This document shows positions 57,101 to 59,955 of a DNA stretch of 64,000 bases, piece after piece. Both the position numbers and the translations under genes were made by a program. Origin of the DNA: Imbricaverruca yamaguchii (taxonomy: Eukaryota; Arthropoda; Thecostraca; Neoverrucidae); NCBI GenBank assembly GCA_034440575.1, contig JAOTOL010001560.1, positions 1,716,001 through 1,780,000 of the forward strand. Direction: 5' to 3'. Each line of letters starts with the position of its first letter. Within the stretch, counting starts at the first letter, position 1. The notes below the pieces were generated by a model, which worked only from the letters and a program-made list of their open reading frames with translations, was not told the origin of the DNA and made no database searches.

Positions 57101-58344
57101 ACAAAGAAGCAAGCAGGCACTGTTCGTACATTTTGTAGTTTGCTGTACATATCTGATAAGCCAATGTACTGCCGGGCGACGATGATTCCTCCTGTAATGA
57201 TTCCTCCTGCTTCACTCCATGCAAATGCTGTTTTGGCTCACTAGGAAAAACGTAGGTGTTAATGAACATGGTGCATGTCCATACGTGTAGGCGGAGAAGG
57301 GTTCGAAATTGTCAGACCGGCTCCAGCCAAATGTTTGCCGGCTTCGGCTTTTGGGCTGAGTGGCTAAGTTCGTACGTTTTTAAGCCGGTGACCGGGATCA
57401 TACCAGACACACATTCACATGGACCTCAGAAGGACCGTCCCTGCCATCAGTGTTTCGTAACGAGCTCAGACGTGCCACCAGAAAATCACGCACGTGGCTC
57501 CACGTGGGCCAGCTGACTTCACTGTTGGCCGTCGGAAAGAACGCGCACGGTGGCCCACCGAGAACGTGCAGCCAACTTCGTCGAGAACGCGCAGATGCCG
57601 TCAGCCTGCGATTGGGACCACCATCGGGGGGGGCGCACCTCCAGCAGCCCGAGGCGCTCTGTATACGACCGACAACACATTCGAGCGCTGTCTGAACTCT
57701 ATAGCATCCCACATGCCCCGACGGCGGCAGCTGGAGACCAATCGCTGAGCCAATAAGGGTGCTAATGCTGAACATTTCCACACAGCGTCTTGGGCCGAGT
57801 TGCCGCCCAAGACACTATCGCGCATTGCTATATCGGATGCAACCAACTCCCCCGAATGGCTTCTGCAACCTACTGCATTCGTATGCAATCGATACGAAAA
57901 CGTGAATCTACACTATGTGAGGCGGAAAACATGGTATGTGGAATCCGGAGGCAACAGTGCAACTTTTTTTTTAATGCAAGAAGCTACTTCAATATTGTCA
58001 AGCTCCTTACTTTTTGAACCCAACAGTATATAATTCCTTTAATCAGCAAAGTGAGTTGCTGAAATAAATGGCCGATAAGCTAGCGGTCCTGCCCACAATT
58101 TCCAGTTTACTAAAAAGTAGTATAGCTGCGTCTATGTTCAGCCTGCGTGTGACGTTGACTATGATGGTCTTACCTTTGTGCATTTTTCTGTCAAGAATAA
58201 TGGACATCTTGTTTCTTCTGCCGGTGACGTCTATCTCCATCAGCGTCTGTGGGTGTGTCCTCGCGAATCGCTTCGGCTTCACATTCGTCAAGACGATGTA
58301 GAACTCGTCATTCAGCACCTCATCCTGTAGGCTCTCCGTCAGCT
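2396..58344 (-). CDS. Tsp: Thrombospondin gene (pentameric, COMP/TSP-4-like), 15 exons, partial at both ends
   Basis: Secreted calcium-binding matrix glycoprotein. Joining 58344-58174, 56736-56510, 32305-32158, 30545-30432, 27582-27418, 22554-22396, 20315-20196, 19500-19292, 18834-18577, 16668-16564, 15518-15411, 7582-7414, 5645-5468, 3312-3031 and 2517-2396 gives one open frame of about 845 residues with AG/GT at every boundary and matching phases. Domain order is laminin-G-like N domain, basic linker, coiled coil with CDAC, about six EGF-like modules, type 3 repeats and the start of the C-terminal domain. There is no von Willebrand C or TSR domain between coiled coil and EGFs, which is the group B (pentamer) architecture. 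The signal peptide exon and the rest of the C-terminal domain are not seen. The family assignment is secure from motif content; the gene name follows the arthropod orthologue. Confidence 0.93.
2518..3030 (-). other. Intron, no notable content
   Basis: Intron of 513 bp between the last type 3 repeat exon and the C-terminal-domain exon. It begins GTGAGCC and ends GTGGGCAG. I see no repeat array, ORF or mobile element in it. Confidence 0.7.
3031..3312 (-). CDS. Tsp: Thrombospondin exon: last type 3 repeats with RGD
   Basis: Encodes the final part of the calcium-binding wire: [66 protein letters not shown] and ending STDFR. Asp-x-Asp-x-x-Gly-Asp-x-Cys-Asp signatures coordinate Ca2+ and the paired Cys form the wire's disulfides. 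It contains an Arg-Gly-Asp triplet at the position where vertebrate TSP-1 has its integrin-accessible RGD, and an Asn-Asn-Ser sequon. Length is 282 bp, phase 2 in and 2 out. The acceptor is TTCCGGCAG|G and the donor CAG|GTGAGCC. Aspartate and glycine codons are nearly all GAC/GGC. Confidence 0.95.
3334..3356. promoter_or_regulatory. Pair of palindromic CRE-like TGACGTCA sites
   Basis: Two perfect TGACGTCA octamers (3334-3341 and 3349-3356) lie 20-45 bases upstream of the acceptor of the exon at 3312. The octamer is the CREB/ATF consensus. Whether these are bound is unknown; the site is intronic. Confidence 0.35.
3600..3835 (+). repeat. 14-bp tandem repeat (CTTCAATCTCAGAC)
   Basis: About 16 imperfect head-to-tail copies of a 14-base unit in the intron between 3313 and 5467, with occasional base changes (TTTCAATCTCAAAC). 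Confidence 0.9.
3836..5185. other. Intron interior, nothing recognised
   Basis: Unique-looking, mildly AT-rich intronic DNA. No protein homology, RNA gene or repeat array could be recognised. Short open frames here have no family features. Confidence 0.6.
5280..5467 (-). repeat. Asp/Gly-codon trinucleotide-rich repeat directly after a splice donor
   Basis: From the first intronic base, the gene strand is a run of GGTGATGGTCACGATGG-like words in imperfect 24- to 30-base units. It stays open in the exon's frame for about 115 codons and reads (D/G/H)-rich, for example [15 protein letters not shown]. It sits immediately downstream of the exon ending at 5468. Confidence 0.8.
5468..5645 (-). CDS. 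Tsp: Thrombospondin exon: type 3 repeats
   Basis: Encodes [55 protein letters not shown] and IDR, i.e. two type 3 calcium motifs (DxDGDxLGDxCD and [12 protein letters not shown]) with the conserved DNCP and NPDQ words. Length is 178 bp, phase 1 in and 2 out. The acceptor is TTTCCGCAG|GG at 5646-5647 and the donor CAG|GTGGGG at 5467-5466. Reading past the donor stays open into an Asp/Gly-rich repeat, so a retained intron would extend the acidic wire rather than terminate at once. Confidence 0.94.
5676..5739 (+). repeat. Short (GGTTA)n / TTAGG telomere-like tract
   Basis: About ten GGTTA pentamers with two GGTTG interruptions. TTAGG is the ancestral arthropod telomere repeat. Here it is intronic and leads straight into a small hairpin element (5735-5775). 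Confidence 0.8.
5735..5776 (+). mobile_element. Small GGGCGC...GCGCCC hairpin element, copy 1
   Basis: The core reads GGGGCGCATCAAC, a short spacer, then TATGTAGCGCCCC, so its ends are inverted complements. It is preceded by GGTTAG-type words. Related copies are at 18885-18945 and 61390-61448. Likely a short non-autonomous dispersed repeat. Confidence 0.5.
5777..7413. other. Intron interior with CCATCGTCAC-type degenerate repeats
   Basis: 5777-6985 is unremarkable, partly AT-rich, with nothing recognised. 7040-7225 is a degenerate array of CCATC/GTCAC words. 7320-7410 has two loose copies of a GTGTCCACCATGTGA-like word just downstream of the next donor. Confidence 0.55.
7414..7582 (-). CDS. 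Tsp: Thrombospondin exon: type 3 repeats with a three-residue insertion
   Basis: Encodes [50 protein letters not shown] and PDIDDDG. The second calcium motif, [15 protein letters not shown], is about three residues longer than the usual DTDxDxxGDxCD. Length is 169 bp, phase 0 in and 1 out. The acceptor is TTCTCAG|GAC and the donor GACG|GTGGGT. The upstream exon ends ...PNGP, giving the conserved GPDNCPL junction. Confidence 0.94.
7583..8690. other. Intron interior, nothing recognised
   Basis: Mixed-composition intron sequence with a G-run at 8048-8070. No coding, RNA or repeat signal I can support. Confidence 0.5.
8700..8909 (-). pseudogene. Remnant of a non-LTR (CR1/Jockey-like) reverse transcriptase C-terminus
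   Basis: The minus-strand frame reads [14 protein letters not shown], then [20 protein letters not shown]. This resembles the conserved end of LINE reverse transcriptases, where a Trp-Asn-x-Leu-Pro-x-x-(V/I)-(V/I) word precedes a Ser/Asn-x-x-x-F/I-K-x-x-L helix. No catalytic YADD region or endonuclease is nearby, so only a 5'-truncated, decayed fragment is present. Confidence 0.5.
8910..10535. other. Intron interior, nothing recognised
   Basis: AT-moderate intronic sequence. Open frames are short and lack recognisable domains. Confidence 0.5.
10540..10900 (+). repeat. 20-bp minisatellite (CATGTGTTACACACCAGTGC)
   Basis: About 16 copies alternating between TTACACACC and ACACACACC versions of a 20-base unit, decaying at the right end. 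The array is interrupted at 10811-10832 by a 22-base string that recurs exactly at 12140-12161. Confidence 0.9.
10901..13776. other. Intron interior with a TAAGACAACAAG hairpin
   Basis: Mostly unrecognised. At 12112-12190 an AGTAAGACAACAAG-type word appears twice in one orientation around its reverse complement, giving a strong hairpin. Short open frames (for example plus strand 12306-12620) have no identifiable family. Confidence 0.5.
13777..14440 (+). repeat. Degenerate (GAGA)/(GATAGA) purine-rich tract
   Basis: About 400 bases of GA/GATA simple repeat followed by GATAGAGTGATAGTG-like words up to about 14440. The long Leu/Ser frames on the opposite strand are artefacts of this repeat. Confidence 0.9.
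14441..15070. other. Intron interior, nothing recognised
   Basis: No repeat, RNA gene or coding signal seen. Confidence 0.5.
15072..15400 (+). repeat. 20-bp minisatellite (GTGTAGAGGTCGGTGGGGCG)
   Basis: About 15 copies of a 20-base unit with point changes. The array reaches to within about 12 bases of the splice donor of the exon ending at 15411. Unlike the junction arrays, its unit contains no exon sequence that I can see. Confidence 0.9.
15411..15518 (-). CDS. Tsp: Thrombospondin exon: first type 3 repeat
   Basis: Exactly 36 codons, phase 0/0: [36 protein letters not shown]. The PNSGQED word and GDACD motif are hallmarks of the first type 3 repeat in pentameric thrombospondins. The acceptor is CCGCCAG|GAC and the donor CCG|GTACGT at 15410-15409. 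The 108-bp symmetrical exon size is typical of this part of the family. Confidence 0.95.
15519..16311. other. Intron, one unassigned hydrophobic plus-strand frame
   Basis: A 104-codon plus-strand frame at 15900-16214 has a hydrophobic stretch around [20 protein letters not shown]. It has no recognised family and opposes the host gene, so I do not call it a gene. Confidence 0.4.
16312..16556 (+). repeat. 9-bp repeat ((A/G)CACGTGTG family) beside a splice donor
   Basis: About 27 units of a CACGTGTGA-like nonamer, each carrying the palindrome CACGTG. The array begins about 8 bases after the donor of the exon ending at 16564. The exon's frame stays open through it, reading Thr-Arg-Val repeats. 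Confidence 0.9.
16564..16668 (-). CDS. Tsp: Thrombospondin exon: end of last EGF-like module
   Basis: 35 codons, phase 0/0: [35 protein letters not shown]. The GW(T)GNG and DxDLDGFPD..LPCS words are the conserved transition from the last EGF-like domain to the type 3 wire. The acceptor is CCCTTCAG|TGT and the donor GCAG|GTACACC. The donor is followed almost immediately by the CACGTGTGA array. Confidence 0.94.
16808..16862. repeat. (TA)n microsatellite
   Basis: About 27 uninterrupted AT dinucleotides, preceded by ACACAC and ACATACAT words. Confidence 0.97.
16863..18000. other. Intron interior, nothing recognised
   Basis: No supported feature. Short open frames lack domains. Confidence 0.5.
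18026..18600 (-). repeat. 42-bp minisatellite built from the exon end plus 5' splice site
   Basis: Thirteen units at 42-base spacing (donor words at 18031, 18073 ... 18535) plus a 38-base step to the real junction at 18577. On the gene strand each contains CACTACATCTGTAAG|GTGAG or a close variant, i.e. the last coding bases, the donor and early intron. Copies read [14 protein letters not shown] in one frame. Some copies have CTGGAAG in place of CTGTAAG before the GTGAGT. Confidence 0.92.
18577..18834 (-). CDS. Tsp: Thrombospondin exon: calcium-binding EGF and following EGF-like module
   Basis: 86 codons, phase 0/0. It begins [20 protein letters not shown], then [29 protein letters not shown] and [13 protein letters not shown], ending SDHYICK. 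DINEC plus the S-F/Y-x-C spacing is a calcium-binding EGF-like signature; GFVGNQT carries a sequon. The acceptor is TTCCGGCAG|GGC and the donor AAG|GTGAGTTGG. The donor has 13 intronic duplicates downstream. Confidence 0.95.
18885..18945 (+). mobile_element. Small GGGCGC...GCGCCC hairpin element, copy 2
   Basis: Contains TTTTAGGGCGCATCGACC and then CATTTAGCGCCCATAA, preceded by GGTTGGTTA. Same family as 5735-5776 and 61390-61448. Confidence 0.5.
19160..19320 (-). repeat. About 62-bp triplication of an exon end and its donor
   Basis: On the gene strand the real junction (GGCGTAGAG|GTCAGT at 19292) is followed by two diverged copies, GGCTTCTAG|GTCAGT near 19230 and AGCTTGTAG|GTCATT near 19168. 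Each is preceded by a GGCAGCxCC block that copies the exon's GGCAGCACC. Confidence 0.75.
19292..19500 (-). CDS. Tsp: Thrombospondin exon: EGF-like modules
   Basis: Encodes (G)[69 protein letters not shown]. It holds the second half of one EGF-like module and a complete DVDEC-type module. Length is 209 bp, phase 1 in and 0 out. The acceptor is CCACCAG|GTGTCC and the donor GAG|GTCAGT. The PCPPGxTG ending joined to the next exon's GSGLEFA matches the family. Confidence 0.94.
19501..20195. other. Intron, nothing recognised
   Basis: About 0.7 kb of unique-looking intron without arrays or coding signal. Confidence 0.6.
20196..20315 (-). CDS. Tsp: Thrombospondin exon: EGF-like module
   Basis: 120 bp, phase 1/1: (G)[40 protein letters not shown]. 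It completes one EGF-like module ([12 protein letters not shown]) and starts the next ([12 protein letters not shown]). Symmetrical phase 1/1 exons of this kind can be skipped or multiplied without changing frame. The acceptor is GCGCCAG|GTGTCC and the donor CCAAG|GTAGAG. Confidence 0.93.
20330..20446 (+). repeat. 56-bp tandem duplication upstream of an acceptor
   Basis: Two near-identical copies of a segment containing CACCTCTCACGCGGGTAGTT and then AATATATCA, placed just 5' (gene sense) of the exon starting at 20315. Confidence 0.85.
20635..20742 (+). repeat. (CT)n microsatellite
   Basis: About 50 CT dinucleotides with two interruptions near the right end. Confidence 0.97.
20935..21140 (+). 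repeat. 33/36-bp minisatellite (GTGTCCGCCATGTGTCCGA)
   Basis: About six copies, each with GAGTGTCCGCCATGTGTCCG followed by AGTGTCCGACACAG; lengths vary between 33 and 36 bases. Confidence 0.9.
21790..22410 (-). repeat. 27-bp minisatellite built from the exon end plus 5' splice site
   Basis: About 16 good copies (21970-22400) and further decayed ones to about 21790. On the gene strand the unit is CCTGTGCCAGAG|GTATAGTG plus GTCCGGG. The first 12 bases equal the last 12 bases of the exon ending at 22396 and GTATAG replaces the real donor GTACGG. Many copies have CTGGGTCAGAG or CTGTGTCAGAG before the donor. Confidence 0.88.
22396..22554 (-). CDS. Tsp: Thrombospondin exon: first EGF-like modules after the coiled coil
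   Basis: 159 bp, phase 1/1: [65 protein letters not shown] is the typical first EGF-like start in pentameric thrombospondins. The acceptor is CTCCACAG|GC and the donor AGAG|GTACGG. The donor region is the seed of the 27-bp array. Confidence 0.93.
22555..25175. other. Intron interior, decayed short repeats only
   Basis: 22570-22760 holds degenerate CAGTGGCCA/TTGGTCAGT words. 24215-24305 has a two-copy repeat containing GCCAGG(C/T)GCTGCTCA and then CTGTCGGAACATG. The rest has nothing I can name. Confidence 0.5.
25176..25364 (-). mobile_element. tRNA-derived SINE (family A), copy 1
   Basis: The minus strand starts GGGGTGGGGATAGCAGAGTG GTTA..., with A-box TAGCAGAGTGG and a B-box-like GGTCCCGGATTCAA. 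It then has CATTTCCCAATACC, CCCACCGG and GTGGGCGGC words shared with the copy at 56330-56505. The long spacing between boxes suggests a Ser/Leu-type tRNA ancestor (inference). Confidence 0.75.
25365..27175. other. Intron interior, AT-rich with possible decayed element
   Basis: 25980-26340 is strongly AT-rich. 26340-26400 has TGACCTC/TTGACC words resembling those in the 1-2050 element. No intact ORF or recognised domain. Confidence 0.45.
27178..27440 (-). repeat. 47-bp minisatellite built from the exon end plus 5' splice site
   Basis: Five intronic copies and the real junction, at 47-base spacing where checked (27319, 27366, 27413). The gene-strand unit contains TGTGATGCCTGCAGGCCCA|G followed by TAAGACGC. 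The exon's own end is TGTGACGCCTGCAGGCCCA|G. Some copies have diverged TATGAAGGCCCA. Confidence 0.88.
27418..27582 (-). CDS. Tsp: Thrombospondin exon: pentamerising coiled coil and CDAC
   Basis: Encodes [55 protein letters not shown]. The Leu/Ile spacing from about residue 15 to 47 forms four to five heptads, and the trailing Cys-Asp-Ala-Cys is the inter-subunit disulfide pair that locks thrombospondin pentamers. Length is 165 bp, phase 1/1. The acceptor is CATCAG|GTGACC and the donor CCCA|GTACGT. Both flanking splice sites have tandem intronic copies. An Arg-Gly-Asp is made at its 5' junction (GRG|D). Confidence 0.93.
27577..27800 (-). repeat. About 32-bp repeat carrying copies of the 3' splice site
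   Basis: Gene strand, upstream of the acceptor of the coiled-coil exon: ACATCAG|GTGACC recurs at 27610, 27738 and 27771 (plus-strand GGTCACCTGATG) with weaker copies near 27645 and 27675. GTGACC is also the first six bases of the exon, so the unit spans the intron-exon junction. Confidence 0.75.
27801..28750. other. Intron interior, nothing recognised
   Basis: No array, RNA gene or coding signal that I can support. Confidence 0.5.
28755..29000 (+). repeat. Degenerate 26-27-bp minisatellite (GGTTACCGTCCGTCCCCGCA)
   Basis: About nine imperfect copies of GGTTACCGTCCGTCC followed by CGCAGTCGGT or CGCAGCTCGAT. Confidence 0.85.
29001..29980. other. Intron interior, nothing recognised
   Basis: Includes a 166-codon minus-strand frame (29451-29951) with no recognisable domain. 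I treat it as chance. Confidence 0.5.
29985..30400 (+). repeat. 7-bp repeat (GTCAGCC)n
   Basis: Pure GTCAGCC heptamers from about 29998 to 30050, grading into mutated CAGCCGTCAG words up to about 30400. It begins about 30 bases downstream (gene sense) of the donor of the exon ending at 30432. Confidence 0.92.
30432..30545 (-). CDS. Tsp: Thrombospondin exon: basic linker before the coiled coil
   Basis: 114 bp, phase 1/1: [38 protein letters not shown]. It joins in frame on both sides. The [11 protein letters not shown] cluster could bind heparin or other glycosaminoglycans (inference; the N-terminal region of thrombospondins is the heparin-binding part). The acceptor is GGCCAG|GTGACG and the donor AGAG|GTGAGC. 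With both neighbours it forms Arg-Gly-Asp triplets. No strong family motif, so support rests on phase and splice sites. Confidence 0.75.
30546..31682. other. Intron interior, nothing recognised
   Basis: Several overlapping open frames in GC-rich DNA, none with a recognisable domain. Confidence 0.5.
31683..31762 (+). repeat. 23-bp repeat (GAGCACGTGGCAACGTGCAG)
   Basis: Three and a half copies of GAGCACGTGGCAACGTGCAG plus CCT. Each unit contains CACGTG. Confidence 0.92.
32131..32150. promoter_or_regulatory. Pair of palindromic CRE-like TGACGTCA sites beside a donor
   Basis: Perfect octamers at 32131-32138 and 32143-32150, only 8-27 bases inside the intron from the donor of the exon ending at 32158. 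Function unproven. Confidence 0.35.
32158..32305 (-). CDS. Tsp: Thrombospondin exon: end of laminin-G-like N-terminal domain
   Basis: 148 bp, phase 0 in and 1 out: [67 protein letters not shown] fits the final strands and closing Cys of the thrombospondin N-terminal domain, followed by a Ser/Thr-rich stretch. The acceptor is CTCCCCAG|ATG and the donor CGCG|GTAAGTG. The leading ATG is not a start codon in this reading because the upstream exon joins in phase. Confidence 0.8.
32306..33060. other. Start of the 24-kb intron, nothing recognised
   Basis: No repeat array or coding signal seen. Confidence 0.5.
33061..33145 (+). repeat. (CA)n microsatellite followed by (TA)n
   Basis: About 35 CA dinucleotides and then five TA dinucleotides. 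Confidence 0.97.
33150..35255. other. Intron interior with degenerate GTC/CAG-rich words
   Basis: 34000-34330 shows loose repetition of CCTTCA and GTCAGCCC-like words at about 30-base spacing, too decayed to define a unit. 34640-34800 is a two-copy segmental duplication (TACTTGCGG(G/A)TGGCAGTATG). Confidence 0.5.
35258..40148 (+). repeat. Large 48-bp minisatellite, about 100 copies
   Basis: About 4.9 kb of head-to-tail 48-base units containing CATCAGCGACAGGCGGGCTG, then GCC(GGTGGCG or GCTATCG)CCACTCATCACACCTGAC. There are two main sequence variants (GGTGGCG and GCTATCG) and a length variant with four extra bases (CATACCCCACACC). Because the unit is a multiple of three, long frames such as [16 protein letters not shown] repeats appear in all phases; these are not genes. 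Confidence 0.97.
40149..41640. other. Intron interior, CRE-like sites, otherwise nothing
   Basis: 40366-40373 and 40431-40438 are perfect TGACGTCA octamers in a GC-rich patch (40140-40440). The remainder is AT-moderate and unrecognised. Confidence 0.5.
41640..42430 (+). repeat. 34-bp minisatellite (GGCACGTGCAGATGGGTCCG) with segmental duplication
   Basis: About 20 copies of GTGTGGCACGTGCAGATGGG followed by TCCGGTCTGTGACA; each holds CACGTG. The left part (41640-41870) also has a two-copy duplication of a longer segment with GTGGTGCCAGCCCA and CAGCACCACTCACACTGGCA. A diverged third copy lies at 42412-42475. Confidence 0.93.
43069..43401 (+). mobile_element. tRNA-derived SINE (family B)
   Basis: Begins GCCCCGGTAGCTCAGTTGGT TAGAG (A-box) with the B-box GGGTTCGAGTC at 43132-43142. 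About 230 bases of non-tRNA body follow, then an A-rich tail at 43395-43401. The anticodon arm is disrupted by an insertion, so this is not a functional tRNA. The head resembles an Ala/Thr/Ile-type tRNA. Confidence 0.8.
43715..43866 (+). repeat. 24-bp minisatellite (CCACAGTCCAGCTGACCAGA)
   Basis: Six copies of CCACAGTCCAGCTGACCAGA plus CGGA. Confidence 0.95.
44086..44335 (+). repeat. 15/16-bp minisatellite (CGTCGGGGGTGTACAC)
   Basis: About 15 copies; the unit alternates between 16 and 15 bases through loss of one G. Confidence 0.95.
44384..44551. promoter_or_regulatory. Cluster of three palindromic CRE-like TGACGTCA sites
   Basis: Perfect octamers at 44384-44391, 44394-44401 and 44544-44551 in the 24-kb intron. 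Confidence 0.3.
44760..45240 (+). repeat. Degenerate 20-bp repeat (AGGACACCTGGTGCCTACAT)
   Basis: Good copies at 45070-45170, decaying leftwards to about 44760 as CCTGGTGCCTGCCTA-like words. Confidence 0.85.
45241..47240. other. GC/CpG-rich intron segment with a CTGCCGC(T/C)ACA repeat
   Basis: 45700-46115 is an array mixing TCTGCCGCCACA and GCCGCTACAGAGCAGCATCT units. 45300-45690 and 46450-47200 are rich in CpG and include a (GGC)n run near 46956-46998. A CpG-rich block inside a 24-kb intron could be an internal promoter, but no initiator, TATA box or associated first exon was identified. Confidence 0.5.
47241..48685. other. Intron interior, nothing recognised
   Basis: Unremarkable intronic sequence. 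Confidence 0.5.
48688..48760 (+). repeat. 21-bp repeat (TACTACAGAAGGCACCTGTA)
   Basis: Three to four copies of ACTACAGAAGGCACCTGTAT plus T. Confidence 0.9.
48943..49130. mobile_element. Inverted-repeat element with hammerhead at its apex (Penelope-like remnant?)
   Basis: The left arm begins TTGCGTGAGACGAAATGTAC at 48943 and the right arm ends GTACATTTCGTCTCACGCAA at 49130. The arms are complementary over about 50 bases with few mismatches (AAGTACT/AGGTGCT) and enclose about 85 bases. The enclosed part holds a hammerhead core. Penelope-like retroelements carry hammerhead motifs in their repeats, so this may be a solo or inverted terminal piece. No reverse transcriptase is nearby. Confidence 0.6.
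49007..49039 (+). ncRNA. Hammerhead ribozyme motif (minimal, Penelope-type)
   Basis: Conserved core in order: CTC (49007-49009), CTGATGA (49010-49016), helix II as GGCC-CCT-GGCC, GAAA (49029-49032), palindromic helix III AACGTT (49031-49036), then GAG (49037-49039) pairing with CTC. Short palindromic helix III versions are known from Penelope-like elements and are thought to act as dimers. Predicted cleavage is after ACGTT. Activity is inferred, not shown. Confidence 0.6.
49545..52200 (+). repeat. Large 43-bp minisatellite with CACGTG, about 60 copies
   Basis: About 2.65 kb of units containing GGCCACGTGGTGACCTGCCA, then CCATTGTCAC(T/G)GGGCGGCACAC. A 31-base deletion variant lacks GGGCGGCACAC and recurs at intervals. 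Nearly every copy has the CCACGTGG palindrome; a minority have CACGTGATG. Confidence 0.97.
52475..53010 (+). repeat. 33-bp minisatellite with 165-bp higher-order unit
   Basis: Units of ATGGTGTCGGCTGGTGTCGG plus ATGGTGTCACGCC. A five-unit block is duplicated: the same variant string starts at 52601 and again at 52766, 165 bases later. Confidence 0.93.
53219..53590 (+). repeat. 24-bp minisatellite (TGCTGTCAGATGGTGTCGGG)
   Basis: About 15 copies of TGCTGTCAGATGGTGTCGGG plus GTTT. It shares GATGGTGTCGG with the neighbouring 33-bp array, so the two are probably related. Confidence 0.93.
53591..56329. other. Intron interior with decayed short repeats
   Basis: 53685-53960 has CCTGGGTGTA/CCTAGGTG words at about 13-base spacing. 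54605-54800 has about five diverged copies of a 33-34-base unit with GCACCATGCATGACACGATG. Plus-strand frames at 54033-54377 and 54967-55233 have ordinary amino acid composition but no recognised family. Confidence 0.5.
56330..56505 (-). mobile_element. tRNA-derived SINE (family A), copy 2, abutting a splice donor
   Basis: The minus strand begins GGCGGGGATAGCCGAGTGGT TAAGG (A-box), with the B-box GGGTTCGACTC, then CATTTCCCAATCCCGCGG, CCCACCGG and GTGGGCGGCGCC, ending in a GTTCACGAC-like segment. Same family as 25176-25364. The SINE head starts only about 5 bases after the exon's GTGAGT donor. Confidence 0.78.
56510..56736 (-). CDS. Tsp: Thrombospondin exon: laminin-G-like N-terminal domain, second part
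   Basis: 227 bp, phase 1 in and 0 out: (V)[75 protein letters not shown]. The (V)HLYVDC strand and surrounding beta pattern match the thrombospondin N-terminal (laminin-G/pentraxin-like) domain. The acceptor is CTCCCGCAG|TG and the donor GTG|GTGAGT. The acceptor is tandemly copied upstream and a SINE lies right behind the donor. Confidence 0.9.
56728..56925 (-). repeat. About 49-bp repeat carrying copies of the 3' splice site
   Basis: On the gene strand the real acceptor CTCCCGCAG|TGATCC is preceded by three tandem copies reading GTTCCTGCAG|TGGTCCCAC (two) and TCCCTACAGCGATCCCAC (one), with GCTCCCTCGCTGATGGC in between. The unit spans the last intron bases and first exon bases. Confidence 0.8.
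56930..58173. other. Intron, nothing recognised
   Basis: About 1.2 kb without supported features. Confidence 0.5.
58174..58344 (-). CDS. Tsp: Thrombospondin exon: laminin-G-like N-terminal domain, first part seen
   Basis: 171 bp, phase 1/1: [56 protein letters not shown]. The pattern D(E)FYIVLTNVK..., then strands with [12 protein letters not shown], fits the beginning of the thrombospondin N domain. The acceptor is TTTCCAG|AG and the donor CAAAG|GTAAGA. The AT-leaning codon use differs from the GC-rich downstream exons. An upstream exon ending in phase 1 with the signal peptide must exist. Confidence 0.87.
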
Positions 58345-59760
58345 CTGGAAAGCACGTTCGAGGTCAAACACAATGCAAATGTACAACGATGGGGGACTTA
58401 GGTAAGACACTTGGCGTGAGCTGATATCCGAATTATAGCTGGATATATCGGCAGACTGATTGGCTTTGTAGCATACTGTACATTTGTTTTCTCGTACGGT
58501 ACACCTTAAACACTATCTCAGCGGTGTTTTGGACAAACGTGGAATATTTACTCTCTGCATCAGGACAAGTCTGCATCGCGAGGTTATTTTTGGGGAATAG
58601 CGGCACCACCATACCAAAAAGTCACCAGATGTGGGAATATTCGGAACTGGGCAGGCCACGCCAGCGGATGGAAGCCTGCTCAGTGACACCAGGCGCTACG
58701 ATACCAGAATATATTCTGATGCTATCAGGTGTTGCCAGCCGATGACAGGTGCTGCACGCTGCTGTTCGGGCCTGCGTTGGCGAGGCAGGTAGGCACTGTC
58801 GAACATCGGAATATCAAACTTACCTTCCCGTGATGCTACAGTCCACAGTTCCCTAACGCTGCTCCTCCAGCATGTTCGACTAAGGTTGTTCTTCAGAACC
58901 GGGATTCGGAAAACGGCTAAGGCGATGGATATCTCAATCACGAAGTGTCGTCTCCATAACTCACTTAAATTGTTCAGCACGTGAACAATGCAAATTAATC
59001 ATTTATATAGCAAGTGCATTCCAATTCATCTTCTTCAACCTGTTCAACTATCGCCGTGTATGTTGAGGAGAGGGTGGATGGGGCGACGACAGCCCATTTT
59101 GGATCGGTTATACTCAACACTAAGCTTCGCATGATAAGAAGTTGACATTTGGGACGACTGATGATAGGCTCCTCGTTCGTGTTTCTATCAAAAGTTCCGT
59201 AAAGTTCTGATGATAATGATGATTAAGTTTTTATTTGATACAGCACACCAGTTTCTAATTCGTTTGCGGTAATTCGAACGTTTAGCGCGGTAATGTGCGA
59301 GTATCGACAGGTAACCAAGAGAGCGTAGTTCCCGTCCGCCCACACGCTGTCTGTTGTGGTGTTGTGTCTCGCGCCTGCAGCGGTTGAGGCCCATGGGCAG
59401 CTTGTCTTGCTCTCGCTCGTTCAGCGCCTCTTATGCCAATGGTGCTTCGCTCGGTTGTGACCCGTGGATCGTTCGGTTGAAACACGCTGAAGGTTTTACT
59501 TAAGCCAGATCTCCTCATAGCTGTATGTGTTATGTGGTCATATGAGGTGTTCATAGATCATCATATCATCATCATTCACATCATTGCCACACTTGATGGC
59601 TGTCTCATGACAGCGTCCTCAATATATTGAATGCATGGATTGGTTGTTGACGCCCCAGATTTCGCGAAATTGTCCATTCGAGCCTGTCATTGGGCGTTAC
59701 TAATTGACCCAAAAGTTCAAAATGAAGTACTACTGAATTTTTTAGTGGCTCATTTCACCC
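58345..59760. other. Upstream intron or 5' region, nothing recognised
   Basis: Minus-strand frames near 59188-59554 end at a run of ATC/ATT triplets but show no recognisable domain. Confidence 0.45.
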
Positions 59761-59762
<2 letters not shown>

Positions 59763-59826
<64 letters not shown>

Positions 59827-59873
59827 GTATATGTATATATACGTCTGTATATAAATGTGTATATATGTATTTA

Positions 59874-59953
<80 letters not shown>
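59763..59953. repeat. Compound (TA)n microsatellite
   Basis: Two long TA runs (59763-59820 and about 59878-59953) around a GTATAT/TGTATA-rich spacer. Confidence 0.97.
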
Positions 59954-59955
<2 letters not shown>
